Shown: piece by piece, positions 1-12,012 of the stretch
Position numbering within the stretch: the stretch's first letter is position 1
Layout: each line of letters begins with the position of its first letter
NCBI GenBank assembly: GCA_031216445.1
Contig: CM062209.1
Location: forward strand, 26,926,501-26,990,500
Length of the DNA stretch: 64,000 nucleotides
Reading direction: 5' to 3'
Origin: Lateolabrax maculatus
Lineage: Eukaryota; Chordata; Actinopteri; Acropomatiformes; Lateolabracidae
Position numbers and translations under genes: made by a program
The notes under the pieces: model-generated
The model's input: only the letters and a program-made list of their open reading frames with translations
Told to the model about the DNA's origin: nothing
Databases searched by the model: none

Positions 1-1380
1 TTATTTTAGTTTATTTTTCACTTGTTCATCCATATTGTATCCTTAATATAGGAGCAACATCCAAGCAGCCTTGCCTCTACACTAGCAAAGGAAAATTAAG
101 GTGTAAAATTGATTTAAGGGACACCAAGATGTGTTGGCATAGATTTAGACATGACCTGAAATATTTGTAAAACTTTTTTTACATTTAAGTCATGGATAGG
201 TCCAAAGGAAACATTAAAATGCTAATGTGGGGGCTGGAAGTTTTATACATCAAAGGACATCATAACAGAACGCAGCAGATCATTTCAGCTTGATTTCATA
301 AATGACGTTTTTATCTAAGTATGCTCGATTTCATGAGTTTCTTTAATAACATTGTTCTATTTTTTTATTTCACACTGAAAGCTCCCCAAATGCTTTGGCG
401 ACAAACAGTAGATCCTTCATCTGCCAATAAAGCAGACGTGAATTTAAGGTTTAGAGACAGAGTAAGAAAACGAGAGACCCATAGAATGCATTTTCCTTCT
501 AAACAAACATGGAAACGCTGGCCAGTGTTGGAACTGCTACATATAAAATTACAGCCTGGCAGTACCTGTAAGTCTCCCTCTCTTACTTCTTCATTATTTT
601 ACAGCAGCACCATCTTGTGCTCTGGTAATGCTGCTGCAACAGGGCTTTCACTGACCTGGTGCAGAATTCACAGTCTCACATTATATTATGTTAAGTTCAA
701 CTGATGAGTACATAACAGCTAAATAACATAACTTTGTTCAAAAGTAATGTAATTATAATCCCATTCCTATACTACACACTAATTGTATGCAATATACTAA
801 TCTTAGTAATATAAAAAGCAATAAAGCAGTAAAGTGTCCTAGTGACGATCTACCATCTGCAAGATGGCAGCAGGCATAGTAGTATGTGGCTAGGGTGATT
901 GGGGTCTTTGATGATCCTGTTGGCCTTCTTCCTGCACCACTGGGATGGCAGCTGACTGGAAGGAGTGGCTCTTTGTGGCTGCAGTACTAATCTGTCTATA
1001 CTTTGCAGACACCCACTTCTGCCTTTGTATTATATAGTCCTGGGTGGACTTTGAGGATGCTGATCCCAGCAGCTTCTCGCTTTTAGTGACATTCTTGAAC
1101 AGTCTTCCAAACTGTTCTTCTGTACAGAGGTTGGACAAGGTGTCCATCACTCCACCAACAACAGTATATGTAGTGGACAGGTCATTTTATGTATACATGT
1201 CTATGTTGATTTCTTAAAATGTTGACTAATCATTTGGTCATCATAAACAAGTACTTTATATAGTATATCAAATATTACAGTGTGCAACCATACACTTAAA
1301 TTGTTTACTAATGTAATCAGAATGTAATTGTTATTGTCTCTATCAGCTATGATACAACATATAATTTATAAACTAATTAT
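1..1380. other. AT-rich sequence without a recognisable gene
   Basis: Open frames at 321-704 (+) and 890-1150 (-) show no family resemblance, no splice context and no codon structure I recognise. The 850-1150 stretch is somewhat GC-richer and may be an old retroelement fragment, but I cannot name it. Confidence 0.4.
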
Positions 1381-1389
1381 TTTATATTA

Positions 1390-2000
1390 CACAAAGAGAA
1401 GGGGTAAGAGGAATACAGAAGAAGGACCCAAATGCAGATGACTGAGGCTGAAGAGATACAGTTCAATGATTTAATGGCAAAAAAGGTACAAAAGGCTTAG
1501 AGGACCATGAGGCAGGTAAGGGTCAAAACCAGTAAGGCAGTCCAACACAAGCAAACAAATCCAAGGGGACAGGCATAAATCACCTGCAGAGGTTCAAACA
1601 GGCAGGTAACAGGTTTCAGATTATAAGAATAAAGACAATGGAGAATAGAAAGTAACAAAGGAAGTCGACTGGTATATAATGTGAGTGGCTGATGAGGGAA
1701 TGAGATGCAGGTGAGGAGGGGGGCGGGGAAGGCCCGGGCTCTGAACAGCAGATGAGGGAAGTGGGAACAGGAACAGGAACAGTCAGGTGACGGGTGTAGG
1801 AGGGAAAGTCTGAGGGAGTCTGGTGGATGGCTTGATGATGGCAGGTCTGGGGAGTCGTAGGAAAGTACATGAAGAAGGGAACATGTGACAGGAGAGGAGA
1901 GACAGAAGCTGGTTGGGACAGTTGTACACCAATAGAAAATTATCCAAGACAAACAAAATGTGACTGACATGTCCCTTTTGTGGTCTATAGTAATCTGACA
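1390..2000. repeat. Probable dispersed retroelement-like fragment
   Basis: A purine-rich block on the plus strand with repeated AGGTRA/ACAGG words (for example tandem ggaacaggaaca near 1766). It resembles the leader or LTR-proximal parts of fish Ty3/gypsy elements, like the block at 16320-16740. The long minus-strand open frame here is a by-product of the biased composition. Confidence 0.35.
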
Positions 2001-2133
2001 TGCAGGGGGGTAAATCATGGATAGCGCTGCACAAGCGGAAGAGAAACATCACACTTAAAGGGAAGATGCGCCTACTTAATACAAAAACAGCATAAAAAAA
2101 CAATGATGAAAATGTACTAGTACAAGCCTGCAC

Positions 2134-3210
2134 ACACCCTGAAAAGTTACGCTACACAGAATGGAGATGAAAATTACAATATGGATAAAAGTTTATTGTG
2201 TCACAGATGAGCATCAAAACAAAGGATAGGTTTTCTGGAAGTAGTCATTTAAATGGGATCAGAGAAAGCCACATCATCCATCCACTATGTAGACTATTAC
2301 ATTATGTACATTTTACTGTTGTAAGTGGTTGTATTTATTTGCCGTGGTTATTCTCGCAAGGTTACATTTATGTTCATTCAAATAAGAGTGCCTTCTAATT
2401 GTCAGTACCATGACCCTAAAATTTAATCAGAGCTGCGTGCTAGTTCAAGCTGAACAAGGTGTTTCTGCTTCGACCAAAAGGCAAGACAATGATGCAAAAA
2501 TGATATGATACATCACCCTGGCTGTGACAAATGGCCAAAATAGTAATACCTATTATATACAATGCAAAATACAGTACAAAAACCAGCAGAATATATCAGA
2601 GGTGTTGACTCAGTTATATTTAGTTTACATGTAATGTTGGGTAGTTATGGGTAGATGAAGCCTTGTTGAAGCAAAAAAGCAATCCAGTCAGTAGTGTTGA
2701 AATGTAATAGTGTTCACTAGGGCCATCTGCTGGTCAACACACAGATAGGTCCACATGCTGACACAGCTTCAATGTTGTTCTGCCTCCTGCTATTATAGTT
2801 TCTTATAGATGAGTAATTTCACAACATAATTAAAACATAATTATAGAGTGACTGTGTCTGTTAGTCATTAATATGACTGTTTTACTGAGCAGTGATGATG
2901 CTTTAGACAGTTAAAGCAGTCTTGAGCAGAATATGCTTGTAAACAATGCAGCAAAAATGCCAGTGAAACAAATTATCATTCTGCATTAATAATGAACTGT
3001 TATTTTTAACTACCATTATTTCATTTATTTAACTTAGACAGAAATAATTTATGCCATGATGAAACTTTTAAAAAGCACAACAATAAAAAATGAATTAAAG
3101 CAAATTTCTACTCTATGAATTACACTGGAGTGTCACTGTACCTAATACCTATTTTGTGTTCTGCAACTCTTCATTTGACCATTGCGTAAAGTTAATCATC
3201 TGTTCCCATA
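2134..3210. other. Intergenic, nothing recognised
   Basis: AT-rich sequence downstream of KCNK18 on its strand. I see no gene, no tRNA-like fold and no repeat that I can name. Confidence 0.4.
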
Positions 3211-3217
3211 CTGTATC

Positions 3218-3363
3218 TTTATTTATAATCATTATAATAATCATTCTTTGACATGATACCGTATCTATAAATGCAGAATTCGAAGTTCGTCTTGATAAGA
3301 ATCATTTTAAATATCACTCTTCTTCTTTGGGCAAAAGCTTTTGGCACATGCACACTTTTTATT
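3218..3363 (-). terminator. kcnk18: Candidate polyadenylation signals of KCNK18
   Basis: AATAAA on the minus strand occurs at 3363-3358 and 3223-3218, about 95 and 235 nt past the stop codon. Either could end a short 3' UTR. This is position and motif only. Confidence 0.4.
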
Positions 3364-3456
3364 TTGCTCATGCTTATAACTAGCACAAATAATGCACTGG
3401 ACTATTTCCCCCAGATTCGTGTTTTGGGCTTGTGTCAAAACCAGGACTTGTTCTCT

Positions 3457-4280
3457 TCATTTTTCGAATGTCTCCACATTTCCCCTGCTGATGAACTTAA
3501 TGCATTGGCGGTAGAAGATTACAATTCGTGCTTGGCCCAGCTTGAAAGCCATGGACATAATTGCCATGCCGCCAATGATGAAGAGTGAGGTAAGCATGAA
3601 GTACTTGGGGTGATTGGGCACAATGTCACCAAAGCCGATGGTAGTGAGTGTGATGAAACAGAAGTAGTAGGGGTCAAAGCCTTTGAATTCAGTTTCCCAC
3701 AACGGCAGAATCAAACCGCCAAGAAAGATGTAGGCAAACACAATGAAAAGAATGAGTACAAATGGTACATCCAGCATTTCCATTCCATCCCCTAACCCCG
3801 TGAAGTCCCATATGGCATATCCTTTCGATGATGGTGGTAGCTGGTTGAGCTCTGGGCAGGAGAGGGTCCTGAGCAGTGGGCCCTTCCTAAGTAAATTCTC
3901 CCTAGCGAGAATCTTCTCGAAGATCTCTTTATTGTTTTGAAGCTGGATAGACTTGTGCTGTACATCCGCCTGGCTGTGTAGCACCAGCCGGATGTCGAGA
4001 GGTTCACGGACCACGACGTGATGGCTAAAAACAAAGGTTCCGTCCTCCATGGCCCAGCGGCTTGAGTCCCCTGCCCTCTTCTGAGCTTTCCATGGTGACC
4101 AGGTGTGGGAGCGGAGCATTTTGTAGAAGGTGTGAATGCGGACGTAGGCTCTGAACATCAGCATAGCGAGAAAGTCTCCCACATCGAGGATGACCAGAAG
4201 CATAAGAGGGATACCCACCATGGCATACAAGACACACACCACCTTACCAGTCAGGGTAACTGGATAGATCTCCCCATACC
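3457..4280 (-). CDS. kcnk18: KCNK18 coding exon 3: filter 1 end, TM2, loop, TM3, filter 2, TM4
   Basis: Terminal coding exon, 824 nt, acceptor ttgttgttgcag, stop TGA at 3457-3459. It carries most of the channel, including the regulatory cytosolic loop with the RTLSCPEL phosphosite and the second pore TTIGFGD. The reading frame is open throughout; the same stretch also gives shadow frames on both strands that are not genes. Confidence 0.92.
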
Positions 4281-7200
4281 CTGCAACAACAATGGAGAAA
4301 ATGGACACTTTTTTTCACATTCTTGTAGGGGATAAGGACAAGAACACAAACACTCAAACTGTACTTATAACCATGGCAATAACATAAAAGGTTATGTTTA
4401 ATGGGCAATGGGAAATATAAAACCATGCCTTTAAGTGTCTAAACCAGTCTTTCATTCAACATGTGCTCACTGGATCAAGAGTTTACACATGCATGTTAAA
4501 GTTTAAATATCTTGTATAATCTGATTTTTTTTATTTATTTATTGCAGAGGATTATCAATCAATTCTCTTAATTAGCAAAAAGTACATAATCCTTGTAAAC
4601 AAGGATGCTTTCACACTAACCTGATTGGTTCAGTTTGAAAAAAAACTCTGATGTGTTTTCCGTGGTTGGCTCAGTTTACTGTATTTGGGCTGCAGTGGAA
4701 GGCTTTTAAAAGAATCAAGTTCATTGTCACATACGCAGTTCTACACAGCACAACATATAGTGACATGTGTTCTCTGTATTTAACTCATCCTAAGTATTAG
4801 GAGCAGTGGGCAGCCACTGTGCAGAGCACCAATTCTAAGCCTATGCCTTGGTCAAAGGAGAATTAACCTAACATACATGCTTTGATGGTGGGAGGAAACC
4901 GGATGCAAACACAGGTAGAACATGCAAACTCCACACAGATACGCCATCTATCACAGATAGGCAGGACCTTATAATAGGCCAAAACATCACTTAACATGAC
5001 AACTGGGCTTCTATAGGAATGCTCAACTTTTGGCACATTTTACAGTGTATTGATAACTTTCAATAAAATAAAATACAAACATGCTAAAAGGCAATGCATG
5101 CAATGTAGTAACTAAAGTAAATGCTGCTTTTTCAAACAATGCAAAGTCACACAATGATACAGTGGCAGACAGTGGATCTATATGCAGTGGTGGAAGAAGT
5201 ACTTAGTACATAGCGTAGAAATATGCTGTTACAAGTAACATTCAAAAAAGTTACTAGTAAAAGTACAAAAGTATTATCATCAAAATATATTTAAGTACCA
5301 AAAGTAAAATGGCCCATTTCAGAATAATATATTATATTATTTGATTATAATCATTGATGCATTAATGTGTGAGCTTCACTGTTATGTTGCAGATGGTAAA
5401 GCCGGGGCTAATATGAACTGCTGGGTAGCTAAATCCATAATAATACATCATATTTATTAGTTGATTATATTAATATTAATAATCTGAATCTGCAAAGTAA
5501 TTAAATCTGTCAAAATAAATATAGTGTAGTGAAAAGTACAATATTTGCTTCTAGAAATATACAGTAGCAAAAAATGGAGTACCAGTCCTTGAGTAAACGT
5601 ACTTAGTCACATTCTATCACTGTCTATATGCCTTGAAATCTTGCCTTAAATCCTCATTATAGTTGCTGTGGAGAGATGAAGGAAGTTCCCAACTAACAAC
5701 ACAGAAGACAATGTGCCTCTAACCACTAACAACCTCTAATAAGCTTTTCTGCAGTCATGTAAAAAGCATTCTCCTCTGAGAGTGCCCCCACTCCACGGAG
5801 CTGTGGGCTTCCTGTTGCTGCAAAGCCATTAGACATTAGCCAGCCTACTTTCACCATTTATCTGTATGTATCCTTAGTTTTAGTAAAAGTAATTATTTTA
5901 ATTAACAAGTTATATAAAACATAAGGGAAAATAAGTTACAGATTGAGTGAAGCATTAGCAGTGGAAATTGTATCAGTGTTGGGCAGTTTATCTAAGTATT
6001 TAGACATAATGAAGTATATTTACTTAAATAAATAGATTCTCAGATCAGCTCCCAGACAGCACGGCTGAATAAATCAACTGCAGCTGAACTGCAAGACTTC
6101 TGAAAAACTGTGCATGGGGCATTGACCATACGCCTGTCAGTCCTCAGATATTCCAACCATCCAAAAACAGCTGCCATCTGATAATGAGGCACACAAAAAA
6201 AGCAGCCATAATCTTTTTTTAGGATATCAGCTTGTTAGTTTGCTATTCCCTAAGTAAAGCAATAATTATGCATCTGCATTGTACACAGTGAATAATATGT
6301 TCTTGATCCAGAACAAAACATTTCAACAACTACTCTTAACAATGATGATCCTAATGCTAGATCAAGTTCACTGCAAAGTAAAGTTAAATATAATTACCAT
6401 GTTTACGTAATATTTTCTATGAATATATATGTTTCCCATATGATGAATCCTAATGTTTTTGGTGACCTTTCCTCTAGCACAACCCTCAGGCCAAATTGTC
6501 CATTTACACACAAGATATTGTATCATCATTTCCGGAGGAGATAGCGGAACAGATCAGTAAAGTTTCAGTTTACTATTGAGATCCATTAGACAGTGGATGA
6601 AACAGATCACATAATCTGAACATCATTGCTATAATAGCTGTAATTCCTTGTGTTCAGATGATTGTAAACTGAAGGAACTTCTGCTGCGTGACCAGTGTGG
6701 CGCATTTATCCCAGACAAAATTAATAAGAAAAGGGTTGATGGAGGCAGTATCTTTGAAGAGGATTCTTATTAGTTTGCATAAAACAATCTACAGTCTATA
6801 TTTTCATACCAACAGGTGTGGTGCCCTGTTATTTACCTACAGCAGGGAATTCTTAATGGGTCAAGACAGTTCTGCTGCTCTAAGACTAAAAGTGGTAATT
6901 TTCTATTCTGAGTCACATGATAAATTTGGACACAGATCAGTTATGGATTTTTTGGCCACCTGAGGACAGACAACGATGCTGTAAACAACACTGACAAATT
7001 ATCACCTTATAATTTTGGCAAACACCTGCCTATTTACAGACTTAGCAGAAACAGAGCCAATATTCACTGTCTTTTAGCTCTATTTTTCAGAACCTACTCC
7101 TGTGAACAATATCTGGCTCTGTAGCTGCTAAATGTTCCACTATTTTAACCAGCTTGTCGCAGGAGAGGTTGATTAAGCAATTCATAAACAATTTGAGATT

Positions 7201-8573
7201 TTATTGGATCATTTCTAGTGTTGCCCAGAATGAAAGCTTATTCAACTCCCCTCACCCTCCTTTAATCAAAAGGTTACTGGTTTGATCCTCGTTTACTAGA
7301 AAAGTAAACAGACGTTCCAAAGGTTGTCATGTATTATCATAAACAAAACCAGACCCCCTGACATGTATACATGTGGCTGATTGACTAAGCCACAGTAATA
7401 TGTAGCAAGCACTTTTACTGCCTGACAACGTCAATACAAGGAGCTGAGCACACAGTCATTAGCACTAAAGTGCAGCAAACCACAAGCAACATTGACCACA
7501 ATAGAACAAACTAGAATGACTAAGGATGAATGGTCAGCTATCACCCAGTGTCACACAGGCATCCACGGTCTATAAAGGAAGATCCTAATTACTTTGTTAA
7601 TCCTCTGACTTTTCCTCTACTGTCACCAGCAGGCCATGGTTTTAATTTACCCAGTGCAGTATCTTTACGATGTATCTTGACAACCTTTCCTGTGCCACCA
7701 CCTGCAGGCTGACCTTTCTGTTTAAGAGTAAATATTAGATGGATTACCATGAAATTTGATACGAACATTTATGTTCATGACAGGATGATTCGTATAAACG
7801 TTGTGATCCCAGAACCAATTCGGTGATAATGACCAAATTACATATGATTCATGTGTCTTATATTTAAATGTTTCTATGCATTATAAGGTGTTAAAAGGGT
7901 GGATTCATATCGCACTTCCATGGGGACTGGCAAGGGACAAATTACAAAAAGAATAGTTTAAATCAAAGTGAATGTTGCAAGCAAGGTCAAATTATCCTGA
8001 TTTTATTTGTCTCTAGTATGGGTCAAGTACATAAAATGCTGGATACAACATTTCCCATAAGGCAACTCATTAGAATTTTTACTTAGACCATCCCTGCCTG
8101 GTAAATACATCACAAATCTTTTGAACTCCACACCCCCAGTTTCTAATACAGGCTTTCTGTTCAAAATTAGTAGCTATGGTAATGCTGTTGACTTACCAAC
8201 TGTTGTGAATACAGTGCAGCAAAAGAACATGGAGCCAAAAAAAGTCCATCTGTTGGGACTCTGGAGCCATATAGACTTGAACCCAGATTGCATCTGCGGC
8301 TCCACTCCCTTCACTATGTCTTGATGTGTGTAGGAGGCGTTATCTGAAAATAAAGAGCATGTTTAGTGTAGGAAAATGAATTAGGGCTGGAGTAATTATT
8401 ATAAATCATATTCATATTTAAATATGGCTAGTGGCAAGGAAATCAAGGTATCACGGTCAGTTATTTGTCATTTTACAACATAGGGTTGCACAGTGAAATG
8501 TAAGCTATAGACCCTTCATGCTACACACATATAGAACATATATACAAATTAAATACAATATATACCGTGTGTG

Positions 8574-8612
<39 letters not shown>

Positions 8613-9107
8613 CTTACATATACACCCAGGAAACAATTCTATAGTAGTTATTATATTAGTGTTAGTAGCCTATTATAGTTATATTATAATAGTTATTATT
8701 ATTATAGCCTTAGTATTATGCCCATAGGTCCAAAAATTCATTCATGAGCACTAGAAGGGAAAGAAAATAAGTCAGATCGCTACAGATTTAATCAAGCCCG
8801 TAAATGTCGTAAAGACTTCTTAAAGTTTGTTTACACATTGATCAGATGGTACCACACCAGGTATTTGCCGCTACTTACTGGTGAGGTTCTGGACGGTGCT
8901 GACAATCTGACCCAGGAACTCACGGTACTCATCCTGGATCGTGGACGTGCTTCCTCCTTCAATCTGCTGGAACACGAGCGCACCCAGCGCCGCGTAAACC
9001 ACCAGAGACAGACTCAGCAAAAGGTGAGGAAAGAGCCTCCAGAACCGCGCGGCGCATTTCCTGGACTCGGCCTTAGCGCTGATTCCTCTCTTAAGTGCCA
9101 CTGACAT
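3457..9107 (-). CDS. kcnk18: TRESK two-pore-domain potassium channel, 3 coding exons
   Basis: Outward background K+ channel of the plasma membrane; TRESK sets resting excitability, mainly in sensory neurons (family knowledge). Exons 9107-8879, 8343-8197 and 4280-3457 join with GT-AG junctions and matching phases to give 399 aa (human about 384). TM1 is about 26-50. Extracellular sequons NLT and NAS are at 74 and 78. Filter 1 is TTVGYG (123-128), TM2 about 137-164, TM3 about 294-321, filter 2 TTIGFG (338-343), TM4 about 352-373. The roughly 130-aa cytosolic loop between TM2 and TM3 and the very short C-terminus are TRESK hallmarks. The loop holds RTLSCPEL, matching the 14-3-3 site around human Ser264, and EPLDIRL where the calcineurin docking motif is expected. 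The start is the first in-frame Met, directly before a basic cap and TM1. It stands divergent to VAX1. Other K2P subfamilies lack this loop. Confidence 0.93.
4730..5000 (+). repeat. Dispersed fish repeat fragment (gtgggaggaaaccgg family)
   Basis: In KCNK18 intron 2. It contains the stock phrases ggtgggaggaaaccgga and gaacatgcaaactccacac that recur across teleost genomes in a dispersed element, identified from memory only. Other parts of what looks like the same family appear at 31690-31900 and 33710-33840, where tgctcaagggca-type phrases are present. Confidence 0.55.
5184..5628 (+). mobile_element. Near-complete MITE of the agtggtggaagaagta family
   Basis: Begins agtggtggaagaagtactta and ends near tacttagtcacattctatcac, so the ends are roughly inverse complements. 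The interior has the typical run of aagtacaaaagtat and gcattaatgtgt phrases of a very common teleost non-autonomous DNA transposon. It lies in KCNK18 intron 2. A 3' partial copy is at 9540-9715 and a relative at 60125-60410. Confidence 0.65.
6430..7800 (+). repeat. Two degraded dispersed repeats in KCNK18 intron 2
   Basis: The 6440-6510 block (gatgaatcctaatg, gacctttcctctagca) and the 7575-7790 block (gacttttcctctact, gattaccatgaaatttgata) match phrases of a common fish non-coding repeat. Related pieces are at 10640-10900 and 28185-28379. Between them (6510-7570) I see nothing nameable. Confidence 0.5.
8197..8343 (-). CDS. kcnk18: KCNK18 coding exon 2: cap and first pore helix
   Basis: A 147-nt exon between acceptor ttttcag and donor gtaagt. 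It starts by completing Asn77 and ends with the first base of Gly126, so the first selectivity filter is split across exons 2 and 3: TTV here, GYG completed in exon 3. It contributes the sequon NAS, the second cap helix and the pore helix WTFFGSMFFCC. Confidence 0.9.
8579..8609. repeat. (AC)n microsatellite
   Basis: About 15 uninterrupted AC units, flanked by imperfect TA/GT runs, in KCNK18 intron 1. Confidence 0.95.
8879..9107 (-). CDS. kcnk18: KCNK18 coding exon 1: N-terminus and TM1
   Basis: The 229-nt coding part ends after one base of codon 77, before the donor gtaagt. It encodes a short basic cytosolic N-terminus, TM1 with the K2P-like GALVFQQIEG ending, and the start of the extracellular cap up to the sequon NLT. 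The segment is clearly GC-richer than the surrounding introns, as is the adjacent 5' flank to about 9380, suggesting the promoter region. The Met at 9107 has A at -3. Confidence 0.9.
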
Positions 9108-9539
9108 GTTCTTCTGCTTCTTGTCCTTCTTCCTCCGCAGCTCCTACTGTAGCCTGCTGTCCCTCTGGGGAGCAACTGCGCGTCCGTCAGCTTGTCTTTA
9201 TTCTCCAGCAGTGTGCGCGGAGGCTGCTGAGGCAGTGAACAGAGCACATCATCCACACACACATTACAAACACTGCGATGAGGGCTCCGGGGAGATCCGT
9301 GATTGACTCGATAGTCTATTACCCCCCTCCCTGACTGCCTGAGGTCCCGAGGGAGCCCACACAGGCTGACAGCCTGATCACAAACAGTGACACCACAGCG
9401 GATGCCAACAATCAAGCGAAGATTAATGTCATACGTTTTGTCCAGTAATCCAAATAGAGGATTTTTTGTTAATAGCCCATAGAATTGAAATAAAGCTGTA
9501 GCCAGGAGAATGATCATACCTATTACATAAATATGGCAG

Positions 9540-9715
9540 TCAACCTATTTGTACATTTGTACTTTGTATTGTACTTGTACAAAAAGTACAATATTTTCTT
9601 GTGAAATGTAGAAGAATTATACATTAACAGTGAAAAAGTGGAAATTAAAGTACAAGTACCTCAAAATTGTACTTAAGAGCAGTATTTGAGTAAATGTACT
9701 TTGAACCACGTTTTG
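9540..9715 (+). mobile_element. 3' fragment of the same MITE family as 5184-5628
   Basis: Shares aagtacaatatttt, gtacctcaaaattgtactta and gagtaaatgtactt phrases with the family end. Lies upstream of KCNK18. Confidence 0.6.
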
Positions 9716-12012
9716 GAAGCCCCACTTACTGCAAAAGCAATTATACAACTTTAATCTCTAAAAGCAGATGGTCTTGCCCTTTATAAAGCACCAGGGGCAA
9801 CAGGTGCTGCAGGATTTCTATATTTAGTTAACCACCTGAGGGCCAATTGTGGGTCAGAGTCAGAGAACAACTGGGGCCTCTTTCTGTAAATACCTCAAGA
9901 CTATTTAACATGCTGAGGCATTATATTTGGGATGCTTCTACTTTTAACTTGTAACTGTCTATAGGCAAAGTTACCCACTTTACTGTGAAATGAATCAAAC
10001 TGAGTTGATCAAATACTCATTTGAAGGAGGCGAACAACAGAATTTTTGGACTGACAGGAATTTATCACTGAGGCTTGATGTTGTGGTTTGATACCACATT
10101 TTATGAGTGATGATGTGATGGATGTTTTCTAAAGGGTGGAACTGGCACTTTGTCGATCAGGCAAAGAGGGTGTGATCTAATACGACACCATAAATACAGC
10201 CACAATAATGGCCATAATTGAACCAACGCCTCTCTAATTTTTTAGAGGGCTACTGTGCTACATTGCAAAAATGTAGACCAACTGGTTTTGATTTAATTGT
10301 GTCTGAATTTTGGTCAATTAAAGATCAATTAAGGAAGACACTGAAGGAAAGCACGAAATTGGCCATGAAGGAGACAACATGCTAAAAGCAAGGAGTCATG
10401 AAAACAAGGCAAATTTGGAAAAATCTGCAGAGCAATATTAAATCATATATGTTTTATTAATAATGATGAGAAATTCATTCCTTCCCTAGAATGTATTAAT
10501 GAATAGAAATTATGTTGTCTTTTATGTAGCGTAGACATGGCTGCACTCAATTACTACAATAATACTGAACCCTGTGTAATAACAGCGCCCATCCACATGA
10601 AGCTGAACCACATCAGGTCCCCATTCAACAGCACAGCAGTGCTTTGAGCTGCAGTAAATGCTAATGTGAGCATGCTAACATGCTTGCAACATTCACCATG
10701 TTGATCGTGTTAGTATGCTATCATTTCCTAATTAACTCTAAACACAAAGTACAGGGCTGAGGCTGATGGCAATGGTATTTATAAGTGATCACCAAATATG
10801 TTGTTCAAATTCATCAGATAGCTGTTGAGTTATGTCACTCGAAATAGAAAATATCAGCTTCATAGTGGCGTGAAAACTTAATGTCATGTCAAGTTTTACC
10901 AAATTAACACACTGACAAAAACAGTGGTGTAAACTCTATTTTGAAGGTATTTTATTGTAATAAATAGGTGAACAGGCTGGATGGATGGGATTATCTGATC
11001 AATAATATTAAAGTCACATCCTATATCTTAATTTAGTTTTAGATAAGATCCTGTTGATGCCAGTGTTTATTATTATTTGTTATCTATTATTTCTAATGGA
11101 GCTGAAGGCTTGCTTAGATATTTAAAGTTGATGATAAAGTCTGTAGTGTACTTTGGCAGGGCAGCTCTCACTTTAATATAATAATGACCATAATTGGCGT
11201 AAGACAGGCAAACTACAGCACAGGAGTGGTCCAGGGAATGTTGGCTTCTCTCTAAAATGCACCACTTGAACAGCTCTGCTTAGCATCATTGGAATAAACA
11301 TTTTGGCTGGCATTCTGATTAGTATAAACACCCATCAGAAAGTTGCAGCGCTCATCACACTAACCATCATACCAAAGCAACTAGTCAGAGAAAAAACACA
11401 GTGATGTCGTCCCAGGCCCCGGACACCATGTCTTAGACAAAGCTTTTAAAGGCAAACTAAGTCAGCTGTGTTTGTGTTAATGTGACTTATTTTGAGAAGA
11501 ACTTGGAGGAAACCTTACTTAGGCCTGCCAAATCACTGTTGTTGACTGTGTTTATATTTGAGGTCATTTTTTAAAGAGCACACCACATGACCATACTGAA
11601 ACCACGTGCTGGTGGTCTAACAATGCTTATAATAGTACAGTATGGGTGTAGGGGTGGTGGCCCTTTTCACATTAAAACACCAACATAAAGGGTTTTAATG
11701 AAACTCAAGCAGAAACACCATTTTTAAAACATACAGAATAGAGTCCAGCGAAGTTTCACTGGGAAACCCAAGGGTTAGAAGCAGATTTATAGCGGTGTTG
11801 TCAGGTTAACAGCCTATCTATATTGGCTATGTGTGTAGGTGCCATAGCTAGGCCATAGCTGATAAAGGATGAGCCTCCTAAAAAATGTGACCACACATTG
11901 GGGCTACAGCAGGCTAGAGAGATACTATGTAGATACTGGAAGATCTGTGACTGGTCAGCTTTAGCTGCTTAGGGATTGCATGGCAGTGGTCTCCAATTTA
12001 GCAATGAGATGT
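9716..12012. repeat. Intergenic stretch with one old dispersed repeat
   Basis: The 10640-10900 part carries gctaatgtgagcatgctaac and ctgaggctgatggcaatggt, family phrases shared with 28185-28379. The rest is unassigned AT-rich DNA. Confidence 0.45.

Noticed and set aside
890..1150. 86-residue minus-strand frame in a GC-richer patch
   Set aside because: No recognisable family, no splice sites that extend it; probably an old retroelement scrap.
1497..2018. 173-residue open frame on the minus strand
   Set aside because: Low-complexity Ser/Pro/Leu composition that simply reflects a purine-rich plus strand; no domain and no splice context.
3271..3588. Plus-strand frame overlapping KCNK18 exon 3
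   Set aside because: Shadow frame; the minus strand encodes the recognisable channel.
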